DNA from: JBEISR01 sp044371425
GTDB taxonomy: Bacteria > Planctomycetota > Planctomycetia > Pirellulales > Pirellulaceae
DNA length: 64,000 bases
Direction of reading: 5' to 3'
Assembly (NCBI GenBank): GCA_044371425.1
Contig: JBILTR010000027.1
Span: 3,933-67,932, forward strand
Of the stretch, positions 54,692 to 63,865 are shown in pieces; within the stretch, counting starts at the first letter, position 1; every line of letters begins with the position of its first letter. The translations under genes and the position numbers were made by a program. The notes beneath the pieces were generated by a model. That model worked only from the letters and a program-made list of their open reading frames with translations. It made no database searches and was not told the DNA's origin.

Positions 54692-55621
54692 ATGGTGCCG
54701 ATTTGCATGGCTCAATGTGGCGATCGAGTCTCTTTCTTCGGCGGCGGAAATCGCCGCATGCGATCGCTGCTTCTTGCCCCCATCCTGGCATGCCTTGCGA
54801 TTGCTGCTGCCAGAGGTCAGGGCGCAGCCAACGACGCTCAGGTGGTCTCCCTAAAGGGGAAAATCGAAGGGGGACAAGGTTTGGTGCTTCAGGTCACCGA
54901 CGAGTCGAATGCCAAAAAGTTGGTGAAGCTTCCGGAAATGCCCGAACGGATACTTTATCGAGCCGAGGCTTTGCTGCCTTGGCTGCAGCCTGGCCTTTGG
55001 GTTCGATTCGCCACGGAACTCAACGCCATGGGACAACCAACCGCACCGTTGTCGCAGATGGAGGTATTCACCCCCATCCCAGTTCGCAACCCTCTGCCGC
55101 CGGAACAATTGGCAAGACGAGTTCCGGGGATCTACCCTGTGGCGGCGCTGGGAGCCAACGGGGCACAACCTTTCCAGGATGGCAAGAACACACCGCAGGC
55201 GACCAAAGTGCTGGTCGTCGGACAGATCGCGGGAGGACAGAAGGACCGCATCGCTCTTCAGTGCGGTGGCATCCCCATGCAGGTCCGCGTCGATGTCAAG
55301 ACGCAGATCACCGTCACGCTCAACGCCATCGATTTCGTTCAACCAGGGGACTCCATCGTTGTCCAGGGACTGGCAAGCGCTCGATCCCCCGACGAAGTTT
55401 ATGCCCAAACCGCGACCATCACCGCGGTGAAGAAACTGGGCGAAACCCCAGATGCGGAAGATCAACAGCAAGAGGGCGATGAAGGGAAAGGAAAGAATAA
55501 GTCGAATCGCGGCCGCGCAAAGAAAGGAAAGGAATCCCCGGAGCCAAAAGGCAAGGCCGATCAAAAGAAAGAAGGAAAGGACGATCAGGACGACAATGCG
55601 GCTCCAGGGAAGTTGCCCTAA
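54692..55621 (+). CDS. Secreted protein of unknown function with charged C-terminal tail
   Basis: 309 residues from the ATG at 54692, which has AAAGGAG seven bases upstream; an internal ATG at 54758 would give a shorter signal. Hydrophobic segment: MRSLLLAPILACLAIAAARG. The middle is beta-rich (VVSLKGKIEGGQGLVLQV, FVQPGDSIVVQG), resembling small barrel or OB-type folds without a clear family match. From about residue 255 the sequence is almost all Lys, Glu, Gly, Asp and Gln, probably disordered and perhaps binding nucleic acid or metal. Confidence 0.7.
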   Translation: MVPICMAQCGDRVSFFGGGNRRMRSLLLAPILACLAIAAARGQGAANDAQVVSLKGKIEGGQGLVLQVTDESNAKKLVKLPEMPERILYRAEALLPWLQPGLWVRFATELNAMGQPTAPLSQMEVFTPIPVRNPLPPEQLARRVPGIYPVAALGANGAQPFQDGKNTPQATKVLVVGQIAGGQKDRIALQCGGIPMQVRVDVKTQITVTLNAIDFVQPGDSIVVQGLASARSPDEVYAQTATITAVKKLGETPDAEDQQQEGDEGKGKNKSNRGRAKKGKESPEPKGKADQKKEGKDDQDDNAAPGKLP

Positions 55622-55702
55622 ACTGCATCGATTGGCTCACCAGACTACACTCAGCTACCCGATGCGACGAACGTAAATTGCTCTACCGAGAAAACCGACT
55701 TC

Positions 55703-57796
55703 ATGCCAAATCGACTTGCTGGATCCACCAGTCCCTATCTGCTTCAGCACCAGCACAATCCGGTCGACTGGTATCCTTGGGGTGAAGAGGCCCTGGAGAA
55801 GGCGCGGCGTGAAGAGAAGCCGATTTTTCTTTCGATCGGCTATTCAGCTTGCCATTGGTGCCATGTGATGGAGCATGAAAGCTTTGAGAATCCGGCGATC
55901 GCCGAGATCCTCAACGAGTTCTTTGTCGCCATCAAGGTGGACCGCGAGCAACGGCCGGACCTCGATCATATCTACATGCAGGCGGTGCAGATTCTGACGG
56001 GGTCGGGTGGATGGCCGATGAGCGTCTTTCTGACACCGGACCAGAAGCCCTTTTATGGCGGTACCTACTGGCCACCGGTACAGAAGTGGGGCCGACCAGG
56101 CTTCGACCAGGTGCTCCGCGCCGTGGCGGACGCTTGGAGCAAAAGGCGAGGCGATCTGCTGGAGCACGCGCAGCAGCTTACGGGGTATCTCCAAGAGGAG
56201 GCCGGTGCGAGCGAAGAGTCCAGCGCCGAGAGACTCGACGCCGCGCTGCTGGACGAAGCGGACCAGCAACTCGCTCGACAGTTCGACTCCAAGTGGGGCG
56301 GCTTTGGGGGCGCTCCGAAGTTCCCCCACGCCACCGATCTAAAGCTTCTGATGCGGTTCCAGCGACGGCGGTCCGATCCATCCCGGCAGCATCGGATCAC
56401 TCATACACTGCAGTGCATGCACTTGGGGGGCATCTACGACCACCTGGGAGGTGGTTTTTCCCGATACAGTGTCGACGAGCGATGGTTGGTTCCGCACTTT
56501 GAGAAAATGCTTTACGACAATAGCTTGCTGGCTAGTTGCTATCTGCAAGCGTTCCGACAGACGAAGCGATTGCCCTACCAGCAAGCTGCTAAAGAAACTC
56601 TTGATTACCTGCTGCGCGATATGCTGCTGGAGGGAGGTGGCCTTTCCAGTGCGGAGGATGCCGACAGCGAAGGGGAGGAAGGGAAGTTCTACGTCTGGGC
56701 CGAGTCGGAGATCATCGACTTGTTGGGGAAGGAACGAGGAGACCGCTTCTGCCGGATATACGGGGTAACTCCTGGCGGCAATTTTGAAGGGAAGTCGATC
56801 CTCAACCTGCTGCACCACGGCGCGCCAGGAAGCTACCCGAATTGGGACCAGATCGCCTCAGCCGGAGGGATGGAACTACAGCAGCTTCAGGCCGAATTGA
56901 CAGACGATCGAGGTCGGCTGGTGGAAGCCCGCGATCAGAGGATTCGTCCGGGACGCGATGACAAGGTGCTACTATCTTGGAACGCGCTGGCCATCACTTG
57001 CATGGCCGAGTCGGTAGGAGTGCTCCAGGAACCGCACTACCTGATGGCGGCACAGCGGTGCGCACGCTTCCTGATCGGCTCTTTGAAAACCTCCCGTTCC
57101 GAAGGGCTGTGGCGGCACGTCTGGCGGATGGGTCAAGCGGAAGTGATCGCCTACCTGGATGATCTGGCCTACTGGATCCTAGCGATGATCGCGCTGCACC
57201 AAGCCGATGGATCTCAGCAGTGGATCGACGAGGCGGTGGAGGCGGCTGAACTGGTGATGGATGATTTCGCAGATCCAGCAGGCGGTTTCTTTTTCACATC
57301 CAAGAAGTCCGAATCGCTGATTGCCCGCCCAAAGGATCGCTTGGATCACAGCATTCCCAGCGGCAGTGGGGCGATCGCCGAGGCGTTGCTGATGCTGGGT
57401 ACCATCACTGGGCGAACCGATTTCTGGGAGGCAGGGGAGGGGACGTTGCAGGAGGGGCTTCCCACGCTGCGACGCGCCCTGGCAGCAAGCGGTCAGATGC
57501 TGCTGGCGTTGGAGCGATGGACGGGACGTGGGGAACTTTGGGTGATTGTGCTCCCCAAAGGCATGGAGTTCCCGGCAACATTGCGAGATCGACTACACCA
57601 AGTCGATGCATCCCAGAGGCTGATTCGATGGGTTGAAGACCAGCGCGTCCAAGAACTTGGAGAGAATCATCCGGCTGTGCGATACCGCGTGGCGGTCGAT
57701 GGGGAAGTGACACTCTACCGATGCATCGGCTCCCAGTGCGATCTCCCCCTCGTGGGGCTCGCGGCTATCGAAGCGATCCTAGAGCCGATCGGTTGA
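55703..57796 (+). CDS. DUF255 thioredoxin-fold protein (YyaL/SSP411 family)
   Basis: 697 residues. The N-terminal DUF255 domain reads LAGSTSPYLLQHQHNPVDW and then FLSIGYSACHWCHVMEHESF, with the CHWC redox motif, and GSGGWPMSVFLTPD. The rest is an alpha/alpha-barrel-like region (about 200-690) as in glycosidase-like folds: GGFGGAPKFPHATDLKLL, HLGGIYDHLGGGFSRY, VPHFEKMLYDN and EDADSEGEEGKFYVW. Family members occur from bacteria to humans with an unsettled function. No signal peptide, so cytoplasmic. Confidence 0.92.
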   Translation: MPNRLAGSTSPYLLQHQHNPVDWYPWGEEALEKARREEKPIFLSIGYSACHWCHVMEHESFENPAIAEILNEFFVAIKVDREQRPDLDHIYMQAVQILTGSGGWPMSVFLTPDQKPFYGGTYWPPVQKWGRPGFDQVLRAVADAWSKRRGDLLEHAQQLTGYLQEEAGASEESSAERLDAALLDEADQQLARQFDSKWGGFGGAPKFPHATDLKLLMRFQRRRSDPSRQHRITHTLQCMHLGGIYDHLGGGFSRYSVDERWLVPHFEKMLYDNSLLASCYLQAFRQTKRLPYQQAAKETLDYLLRDMLLEGGGLSSAEDADSEGEEGKFYVWAESEIIDLLGKERGDRFCRIYGVTPGGNFEGKSILNLLHHGAPGSYPNWDQIASAGGMELQQLQAELTDDRGRLVEARDQRIRPGRDDKVLLSWNALAITCMAESVGVLQEPHYLMAAQRCARFLIGSLKTSRSEGLWRHVWRMGQAEVIAYLDDLAYWILAMIALHQADGSQQWIDEAVEAAELVMDDFADPAGGFFFTSKKSESLIARPKDRLDHSIPSGSGAIAEALLMLGTITGRTDFWEAGEGTLQEGLPTLRRALAASGQMLLALERWTGRGELWVIVLPKGMEFPATLRDRLHQVDASQRLIRWVEDQRVQELGENHPAVRYRVAVDGEVTLYRCIGSQCDLPLVGLAAIEAILEPIG

Positions 57797-58103
57797 TCGA
57801 CCGGTTTCCGGCCACAGTGGATGCGAGACATCTCCTGGTAGGATCTCTCGGATCGAAATGCTATCGATGACACATCGCAGGCCGGGAAAAGAGCAACATC
57901 CAGGCTCCGCTTCTTCGCCCCGTCGGCCCACCGACATGATCTGCGAAACGTCTCCTCGGGGAATGCTAGGTCGGTCCCATATCGGCTTGCCCAGGCTCTT
58001 CAATGGTCGCCCGCCCCCTCCAATGGAACCAATCACTTGCTCCCAGTCGTACCCTCGCTTTCCTTCCAAAAAACACCCCGAAAGAGTGGCTTTCCCTGCA
58101 ATT

Positions 58104-58174
58104 GGTGCCACCCACCTTTTGCACAGCACCCCCCCAAGCAGGTTGTTTTCGCCAATTGGTGCCACCCACCTTTT
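58104..58174. repeat. Two inverted copies of the GGTGGGTGGCACC element
   Basis: GGTGCCACCCACCTTTT occurs at 58104-58120 and 58158-58174, the reverse complement of the core at 35.9-36.3 kb, and both are preceded by AATT or CAATT as there. The gap (57797-58559) holds no gene that I accept; frames across it owe their sequence to the repeats. Confidence 0.85.
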
Positions 58175-58559
58175 GTTTTCGACGCCAACCTGGAAAAAGA
58201 GGGCAACCTGGGTAGTTAGTCTTGTGGGTACTCTGGTTCGATCGGTGGCAGTCACTTGCCTATTTCGTGACCCGTCTTTTTCTGCCGTGTTTCCAACCAG
58301 AAGAAAGAGGTTGATGGAGTCGAGAGGATTACGCGCAAGCCCCTAGCTCCTCGACCGAGGACTTGGCGATGAGTCGGCAACTCAGCAACCTCGCTTCCCG
58401 CCCTCCCAAAAAAACCACCCTCCTCAGCGTGAATTCCATCCATTGCTTCCCAGCAGTCCAAAGCCAACGGAACAGCCTATCTCACCCAAACACCCAGGAA
58501 CCGAATGCGACGTATGATCGAATGAATGGAATTGGTTGGGTCGTTGCCCAAAAGCTAGT

Positions 58560-59039
58560 TTACGGGTTCGATTCAGATGTCGAATTGGGTTCGACCCACA
58601 ACTCACCGAGATCTGGCCGATAGCGGTAGGTTTGGCCAGCGGGGAGTTTCGGGAGATTGATCCGATTGGCATCGATGATTTTTTCAAAATACTCTTCGTG
58701 CGAATTGGGCAATCGCCCCTCGGAGGCTTGAAATAGCGCCACTGCTTGGGGGAGTTGAATTTCGAAGACAACTTTTTCCCGAACCGTGAAAAGCGTGGCG
58801 GCGGGTTGGGCGATCATTTTCCCGATCCCTTGCTCTTGCTGTAGGCTACGGCCGGCGATGCCGACGCCGGTTTCCGCTTTCCGTGGTGGCTCACTGGAGG
58901 GCGTTTGTACTGTGGGAGCTTTTTCAGGGGACGTATCAGTAGATGAGGAGCCTGGCATTTCCTTGGTAGGTGCACAACCGCAGAGCAGAAAGAGGATCAA
59001 TGGCAGAAGTCTCAAGCTTACGATGTAATTTGGGGACAT
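58560..59039 (-). CDS. Small lipoprotein with a pilin-like or T2SS-G-like C-terminal region
   Basis: 159 residues from the ATG at 59039, with GAGG five bases upstream. Signal region LRLLPLILFLLCGCAP carries a lipobox (LCGC). A Ser/Thr/Pro linker is followed by AVALFQASEGRLPNSHEEYFEKII ... LPKLPAGQTYRYRPDLGEL, a pattern found in planctomycete proteins with a type II secretion G-like C-terminal fold. The function is unknown. Confidence 0.7.
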   Translation of the reverse strand: MSPNYIVSLRLLPLILFLLCGCAPTKEMPGSSSTDTSPEKAPTVQTPSSEPPRKAETGVGIAGRSLQQEQGIGKMIAQPAATLFTVREKVVFEIQLPQAVALFQASEGRLPNSHEEYFEKIIDANRINLPKLPAGQTYRYRPDLGELWVEPNSTSESNP

Positions 59040-59220
59040 GGATACCTCATGGGACATGGAGTTGCGAAGAGCGATCGTCGATTGCTGCGTAAGATGGCAA
59101 GGCTATCTGGGTACGACTCAAGGTGCAAGTCCCATGACTCCGCTGGGGAGAACCAGAAGCTCTTGAGATCATGGCATCGGGGAACCGGCGTTCGAACGTG
59201 GAGTCGGGGGAGTTGTTTTC

Positions 59221-59916
59221 ATGTGTGGCAGATTTACTTTGAAGACGACAGCGGGGCAGTGGCTTACTTGGCTGGAGCTACAAGACTTCCTTGACACCTT
59301 TCCCGAAACCGAACCTCGATACAACATCGCTCCAACACAGGAGGTATTGGCGATCTACCAGGAGCGGAGCGATGCTTCCTGGCGAGGCTCCATGATGCGG
59401 TGGGGTCTTGTGCCATCCTGGGCAAAGCCAACTTCCAAGTTGCCGCTCATGATCAACGCACGCTGTGAGACAGCAACGGAGAAGCCTAGTTTTCGGGAGG
59501 CGGCTCGCGGACGACGCTGCGTGGTGATCGCTGACGGATACTACGAGTGGCAAGGCGAAGGTAAGAAGAAGCAGCCATACTGGATTCATCTTCCGGGCGA
59601 GACGCCTTTCATGATGGCCGGGCTTTGGGATTTGAATGGGCAATGGAACGTCCAGCCTGTCCAATCGCTCGCGATCGTCACTCAGCCTTCCAGTGGACTG
59701 CCTGCGACCATTCACGACAGGATGCCCGTACTGATCGATCGGGACGATCTGCAAGAGTGGCTTTGTCCGACGTCACTTTCCCCAAGCTGGGACGTATGGA
59801 TCGATGCAAAGCGCCAAATCCAAAGGTGGCAGGCAACACCGGTACGGCGTCTGGTCAATCTGGCAATCAACCAGGGGCCGGGGTTGATTGAGCCATGCGA
59901 CTTGGAGATGGAGTAG
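59221..59916 (+). CDS. SRAP-domain protein (YedK/HMCES family)
   Basis: 231 residues. Forms covalent crosslinks to abasic sites in single-stranded DNA through Cys2, exposed after removal of Met1: MCGRFTLKT. Other active-site segments: PRYNIAPTQ (Asn), MINARCETATEKPSF (Glu), VIADGYYEWQG and TIHDRMPVL (His). All four key groups are present, so it should be active in repair. It converges with the TerB-like gene. Confidence 0.95.
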   Translation: MCGRFTLKTTAGQWLTWLELQDFLDTFPETEPRYNIAPTQEVLAIYQERSDASWRGSMMRWGLVPSWAKPTSKLPLMINARCETATEKPSFREAARGRRCVVIADGYYEWQGEGKKKQPYWIHLPGETPFMMAGLWDLNGQWNVQPVQSLAIVTQPSSGLPATIHDRMPVLIDRDDLQEWLCPTSLSPSWDVWIDAKRQIQRWQATPVRRLVNLAINQGPGLIEPCDLEME

Positions 59917-59944
59917 CGGCTGGTTGGTTTCCGAAACCAAGCTG

Positions 59945-60298
59945 CTAATGGGGCTTCTTGGGGAGGACGGAATCGACGATGGCATTGATTTCATCGGTAT
60001 CCAGACCGGCCCTAGCGGCGGCAACAGAAAAGAGTCGCTTCTCCAGGTCGGACAGTTTCCCATCGGCTGCCATGATCCGAACCAGATCTTTGAAGATGTC
60101 GACAAGCTCCTGGGGATCTTTCGGTAGCGAGATGGCTGGATCCTCCGTGAGCGCGTAGGCGATGGAATCCTCCAGGTCATCGACATCTAGGCCCAACTGC
60201 CGACTGCGGTCGATCAAGAACGTGATTTCGCGTTCCGTAAATTCTCCGTCGACTGCAGCCATGATGACCATATTGCGGAGATGGTGGATTGAGTCCAT
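59945..60298 (-). CDS. TerB-like helical protein
   Basis: 117 residues. MVIMAAVDGEFTEREITFL and LVRIMAADGKLSDLEKRLF are the paired DG-containing helices of the TerB/DjlA N-terminal fold, which binds metal through acidic residues. No other tellurite-resistance gene is nearby, so the name does not imply tellurite resistance. It lies 105 bases after the unknown 637-residue gene on the same strand and may be its partner. Confidence 0.75.
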   Translation of the reverse strand: MDSIHHLRNMVIMAAVDGEFTEREITFLIDRSRQLGLDVDDLEDSIAYALTEDPAISLPKDPQELVDIFKDLVRIMAADGKLSDLEKRLFSVAAARAGLDTDEINAIVDSVLPKKPH

Positions 60299-60403
60299 CA
60301 GAGATATGTCCTGTCTCTAGCAAGTTGATTTCGTTGGATCCCTCCAGTGTAGGCTAATGGAGCCCTGTGATGGAGGCTAGTAGGGAAACGTCGGGTTTCC
60401 TGG

Positions 60404-62317
60404 TCAGGGTCGACGGATGAAATCGGCTGCATAGCTACGCACGTGTCGTCCATTGAGCACATGGACTGTACGAAGCTGCTGTATCGACTCAGAGCTGAAG
60501 TGACTCCAAGGAACATGGATCAGCGTCTTGGAAAACCGCTTGGCTAGTTTCTTCCATCCTGATCCGGGTGGAATCCAACTGGCGATTGCGACTTGGCGAT
60601 TGTGCGAATGCAGACAAGCAGCGGCTACCAATCGCTCCTCCAGCGTTGTACAGAAATCGAGTCTTCGATCGGTCCAAACATTCGGAATCGATCGCGGCGG
60701 AAACAAGAACAGGACACCGCCATACTGCGCCATGCAGACTCCTGGTCCAACAATATTGTCGGCGAAGGAAGTTGCAAAGAAACCCAAGGTCGACTCCTCG
60801 TGGTGTTCCGCATACCACGTGGTGCGCCACGGGTAGATGCGAGGGTCAGCGGGGCTGTCAAAGAGCATCACAGCAGCGTCGATCTTCCCGATGCTTGGAG
60901 GCAGCACTCGTACGTAGACCGATCCATCATGCCAATGCCGCAATGTCTCGCGGATGTCGAGCCCATCTTTGAAGCTGGTGGAAAACTTTTCACTTCGCGC
61001 AAGGTCGGCTCCCATGAGCGCACGAGCCCGGTCGACAACTCGGGTCCTGAAGCTTTCGATCCGAGCATCCTCAGGAGGCCAGGAGCATTGCTGCATCGGA
61101 TTCCACTGCTTCCGCCAGAGGTGCTGCTGGCGGAGTTCCGGGCGGCGTTTCAGTTCTAGAGAACGCCAGATCAAGGGAGGTCCGGGCAAGCGATGGATTG
61201 CCTGGAGCACCTCGCCATCCGGGAGACGCAGCTGGTCCAGTCCCATGCGTACCTGCGGCCCACTGGCCGGTGGAAACGGATAGTGATTCGCGCGTTCGAC
61301 GATGTGGAGAGCGTACTGGTCTCCCACAACTTGCTTTGCGGCTACCGCGATCGAGTAGAGATCGGGGGTCATCCGCTTCTCGATGAGGCTCAGGTTGCGC
61401 ATGTAGTGGAGGGCTTTGCGGAGCAGGGCAGGGGGGATCTTCCGGCTGCGGCCTTTGAATTCGTCGTAGTAGTGGCTTCGGCCCTCGAGGAGGAGTTTCT
61501 TAACGCCATCGATCGAGAGGTTTTCATCATCTTCGAGAGATTGCCTTGCCTCTTCGTAGTAGCCGGTGATACGCGGCAGTTCTCCGAAGAGAAACAAGAG
61601 CGATTTGGGATCGACTGCAAACCACTCTGGATCAGAGAGTGCGTTGGAGCCTTCCGGCTCTTCCGTATCGATGGGCTCGAGGCCGGCCTGAGGTGGATGC
61701 AGATACCAATCACGAACCCAGGGCCAAGACTGAATACTGCAAAGACACACGATGCGGTTGTATCGGCTTTTTAGTTGCTTCAGTCTTCTGGAGAATGCTC
61801 GCAACTGGCGATTGACTCGCGGATCGCTGGGGCGTGGGAACTGTGGCAAAAGAGCCGCAGCGAAAGCTGCAATAGAAACATTTCGGAGGGCATAAGGGTC
61901 TGGCACGATCGATGCATCAGAGACGAACTCTAGGGAGTCGATATCCAGGTACTCGATCGGTATACGTTCGCCAAGGGCCCAGCGAATTGCCGCGATGACA
62001 CTCTGGCAAGGATCGATGGCTACGTAGGTTGATTCAGAGATGTCCGAAGGTGGATCACCGGGATCGTTCGGCTGCCATTCGGTCCTATGCCATCGATTCG
62101 GCCGCTGGACGACGATCGAAGGGGACGGAAGCAACGAGACGCCATGCTCGACGGGCTGCCGGAAAGATTCTGGTAGCGGTACCGCGACACAATCGATGGG
62201 GTGGTCGAGCAGCCAGCGGCGAACAGCGATAGCGGAATCACCACTGCCGTGCACCACCGGTAAAAGCCATAGACCTTCGTCGAGTTGCAAGGGCGCGTCG
62301 GATTTCGTGCTGCTCAT
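60404..62317 (-). CDS. Uncharacterised 637-residue protein
   Basis: I do not recognise a firm family. Residues 15-130 (LWLLPVVHGSGDSAIAVRRW, CVAVPLPESFRQPVEHG, YVAIDPCQSVIAAIRWALGE, IPIEYLDID) have the look of TraB/DUF5682-type folds, where a His/Gly segment starts the domain, but this is weak. A basic helical region lies at about 185-200. The middle (about 270-470) is helical and charged. The C-terminal third has RVLPPSIGKIDAAVML, WRTTWYAEHHEESTLGFFAT and a Gly-rich VGPGVCMAQYGGVLFLFPP. No signal peptide or membrane segment is evident. It sits between pdxH and a TerB-like gene on one strand. Confidence 0.7.
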   Translation of the reverse strand: MSSTKSDAPLQLDEGLWLLPVVHGSGDSAIAVRRWLLDHPIDCVAVPLPESFRQPVEHGVSLLPSPSIVVQRPNRWHRTEWQPNDPGDPPSDISESTYVAIDPCQSVIAAIRWALGERIPIEYLDIDSLEFVSDASIVPDPYALRNVSIAAFAAALLPQFPRPSDPRVNRQLRAFSRRLKQLKSRYNRIVCLCSIQSWPWVRDWYLHPPQAGLEPIDTEEPEGSNALSDPEWFAVDPKSLLFLFGELPRITGYYEEARQSLEDDENLSIDGVKKLLLEGRSHYYDEFKGRSRKIPPALLRKALHYMRNLSLIEKRMTPDLYSIAVAAKQVVGDQYALHIVERANHYPFPPASGPQVRMGLDQLRLPDGEVLQAIHRLPGPPLIWRSLELKRRPELRQQHLWRKQWNPMQQCSWPPEDARIESFRTRVVDRARALMGADLARSEKFSTSFKDGLDIRETLRHWHDGSVYVRVLPPSIGKIDAAVMLFDSPADPRIYPWRTTWYAEHHEESTLGFFATSFADNIVGPGVCMAQYGGVLFLFPPRSIPNVWTDRRLDFCTTLEERLVAAACLHSHNRQVAIASWIPPGSGWKKLAKRFSKTLIHVPWSHFSSESIQQLRTVHVLNGRHVRSYAADFIRRP

Positions 62318-62398
62318 CGTATTCTCGTCTCTGCGTTACGGAGGCCGATTGGGGAAGACGGCTCAGACGGGGCCCCCTGTGAGGCGTGAGAGACTCTC

Positions 62399-63046
62399 TC
62401 AAGGGGCAAGGCGCTCCAGCAACCATCCGGACTCTGTCTTTCGATACTGGTAGCGATCATGCAGTCGGCTTGGCTTGCCTTGCCAAAACTCAAACAATTC
62501 GGGGCGAAGCAGAAAACCACCCCAATGGTCCGGGCGACGAGGCGGATGGTCGTCCGCTTGGCTCAGCATCACCGATACCGCCTCTTCCAGACGATGGTCT
62601 TCCTGAATGACAGAAGATTGTGGCGAGGCGATGGCGCCGCACTGACTGTCTATCGGGCGGGAGTAGAAGTACTGATCGGAAATGGACGAAGGGGCTTTTT
62701 CGACCCAGCCCTCAATGCGCACTTGCCTCTCCATCATCGGCCAATAGAAGTTCAGAGCGGCTTGGTTGCAGGCTGCCAATTGCTTTCCTTTTCGGGACTG
62801 GTAGTTGGTGAAAAAGAGAAACCCTTGGTCGGAAAACCCTTTCAGGAGCACTATTCGGCTGGTGATAGGTCCCTGAGGAGCGGTAGTTGATAGAGTCATG
62901 GCATTGACTTCCCACCAATCGGGCAGATCTTCGAGGGAACTCATTGCTTCGAACCACTCTCGGAACTGATCTACCGGGTCGTGTTTCATCCGGTCGCGCT
63001 GAAGCGATCCCATGCGGTAGGTTTTTCGGAATTCATGGAGGGTCAT
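62399..63046 (-). CDS. pdxH: Pyridoxamine 5'-phosphate oxidase PdxH
   Basis: FMN enzyme that makes pyridoxal phosphate from pyridoxine or pyridoxamine phosphate. 215 residues from the ATG at 63046, the family's usual length; the frame extends 65 codons upstream without homology. Motifs: MTLHEFRKTY at the start, SRIVLLKGFSDQGFLFFTNYQSRKG (FMN site), RQVRIEGWVEK, and FEFWQGKPSRLHDR near the C-terminus. A weak ribosome site makes the start less sure. Confidence 0.95.
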   Translation of the reverse strand: MTLHEFRKTYRMGSLQRDRMKHDPVDQFREWFEAMSSLEDLPDWWEVNAMTLSTTAPQGPITSRIVLLKGFSDQGFLFFTNYQSRKGKQLAACNQAALNFYWPMMERQVRIEGWVEKAPSSISDQYFYSRPIDSQCGAIASPQSSVIQEDHRLEEAVSVMLSQADDHPPRRPDHWGGFLLRPELFEFWQGKPSRLHDRYQYRKTESGWLLERLAP

Positions 63047-63163
63047 GATTTGGTATGGTTTTTGCCGTTTCTGGCGAGGGACGGATTTGGTTCGGTCAAG
63101 GTGGCAGGCCGAGAGCGTCATGGCGGCATCGCGATGCACAGAGAATTGTATCGGGAAACTGGG

Positions 63164-63760
63164 ATGAAGAAGAATCGCATCCAAAGAGCACTGACAAAGC
63201 ACCTGCTGACTGGTCAGTTGTTGGTTGCTACGGATTGCCATGAACCATCAGGGCCGTTAGCGAGGGCCGTGTGCCTGATTGCGGAAGATGGTGAACGAGG
63301 CACGGTAGGCTTGGCACTGAATCGATCTGTTGCCTCGGATCTGCGCGAACTTTGGAGCCAGTTGGCGCAAGGGGGCGAGAGTACCAGCAAGCCTCCAGAT
63401 CGGATTTACCTGGGCGGACCATTGAACGGCCCGATGGTGGCCGTCCACGACGATGCGACCTCGGCCGATGGAGGCAACGGTTTGGGATTGTTCTTCTCGG
63501 CTCAGGCAGAAACTCTGAGGCGATTGGTAGCAAGCCCTCCAGGTCGCTGCCGATTGGTAGTGGGATGCTTCCGGTGGCAGAAAGGGGTCTTGGAGGAGGA
63601 AATCGCTGATTCTAAATGGCTCGTAGCGCCGGCGATCCCAGAGGTGGTCTTCGAAGACGAACGGCTGATGTGGGGTAGGGCCCTGCAGCTGGCTGGAAAT
63701 CTGCAATGGCATCGGATCACTGGCATCCAGCAGTTCCCCAAGGATCCGCACCTGAACTAG
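63164..63760 (+). CDS. YqgE/AlgH-family protein
   Basis: 198 residues from the ATG at 63164, with GGGA just upstream. The family signature GQLLVATDCHE, FARAVCLI-like LARAVCLIAEDGERGTVGLALNR, YLGGPLNGPMVAVH and GCFRWQKGVLEEEI is complete. AlgH was first linked to alginate expression, but the general function is unknown. It is divergent from pdxH across 117 bases. Confidence 0.9.
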   Translation: MKKNRIQRALTKHLLTGQLLVATDCHEPSGPLARAVCLIAEDGERGTVGLALNRSVASDLRELWSQLAQGGESTSKPPDRIYLGGPLNGPMVAVHDDATSADGGNGLGLFFSAQAETLRRLVASPPGRCRLVVGCFRWQKGVLEEEIADSKWLVAPAIPEVVFEDERLMWGRALQLAGNLQWHRITGIQQFPKDPHLN

Positions 63761-63780
63761 CCAAACAGAAAAGCCCTTTT

Positions 63781-63865
63781 CCAATCGGTGCCATCCACCT
63801 TTCCAATCGGTGCCATCCACCTTTCCAATCGGTGCCATCCACCTTTCCAATCGGTGCCATCCACC
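63781..63865. repeat. Four tandem copies of a 22-bp variant of the repeat core
   Basis: Units start at 63781, 63803, 63825 and 63847, each reading CCAATCGGTGCCATCCACC then TTT in the first three. The sequence is the GGTGCCACCCACC core with T for C at one position, so it belongs to the same family as the arrays at 35.9 and 58.1 kb. The final 135 bases of the window hold no gene I can support. Confidence 0.93.

Noticed and set aside
57779..58346. Frames of 158 (-) and 162 (+) codons
   Set aside because: They cross the dispersed repeat copies, which supply much of their sequence (IGATHLL or VGGTN runs).
63781..63865. CRISPR array
   Set aside because: The 22-bp units abut with no unique spacers, and no cas gene is present.
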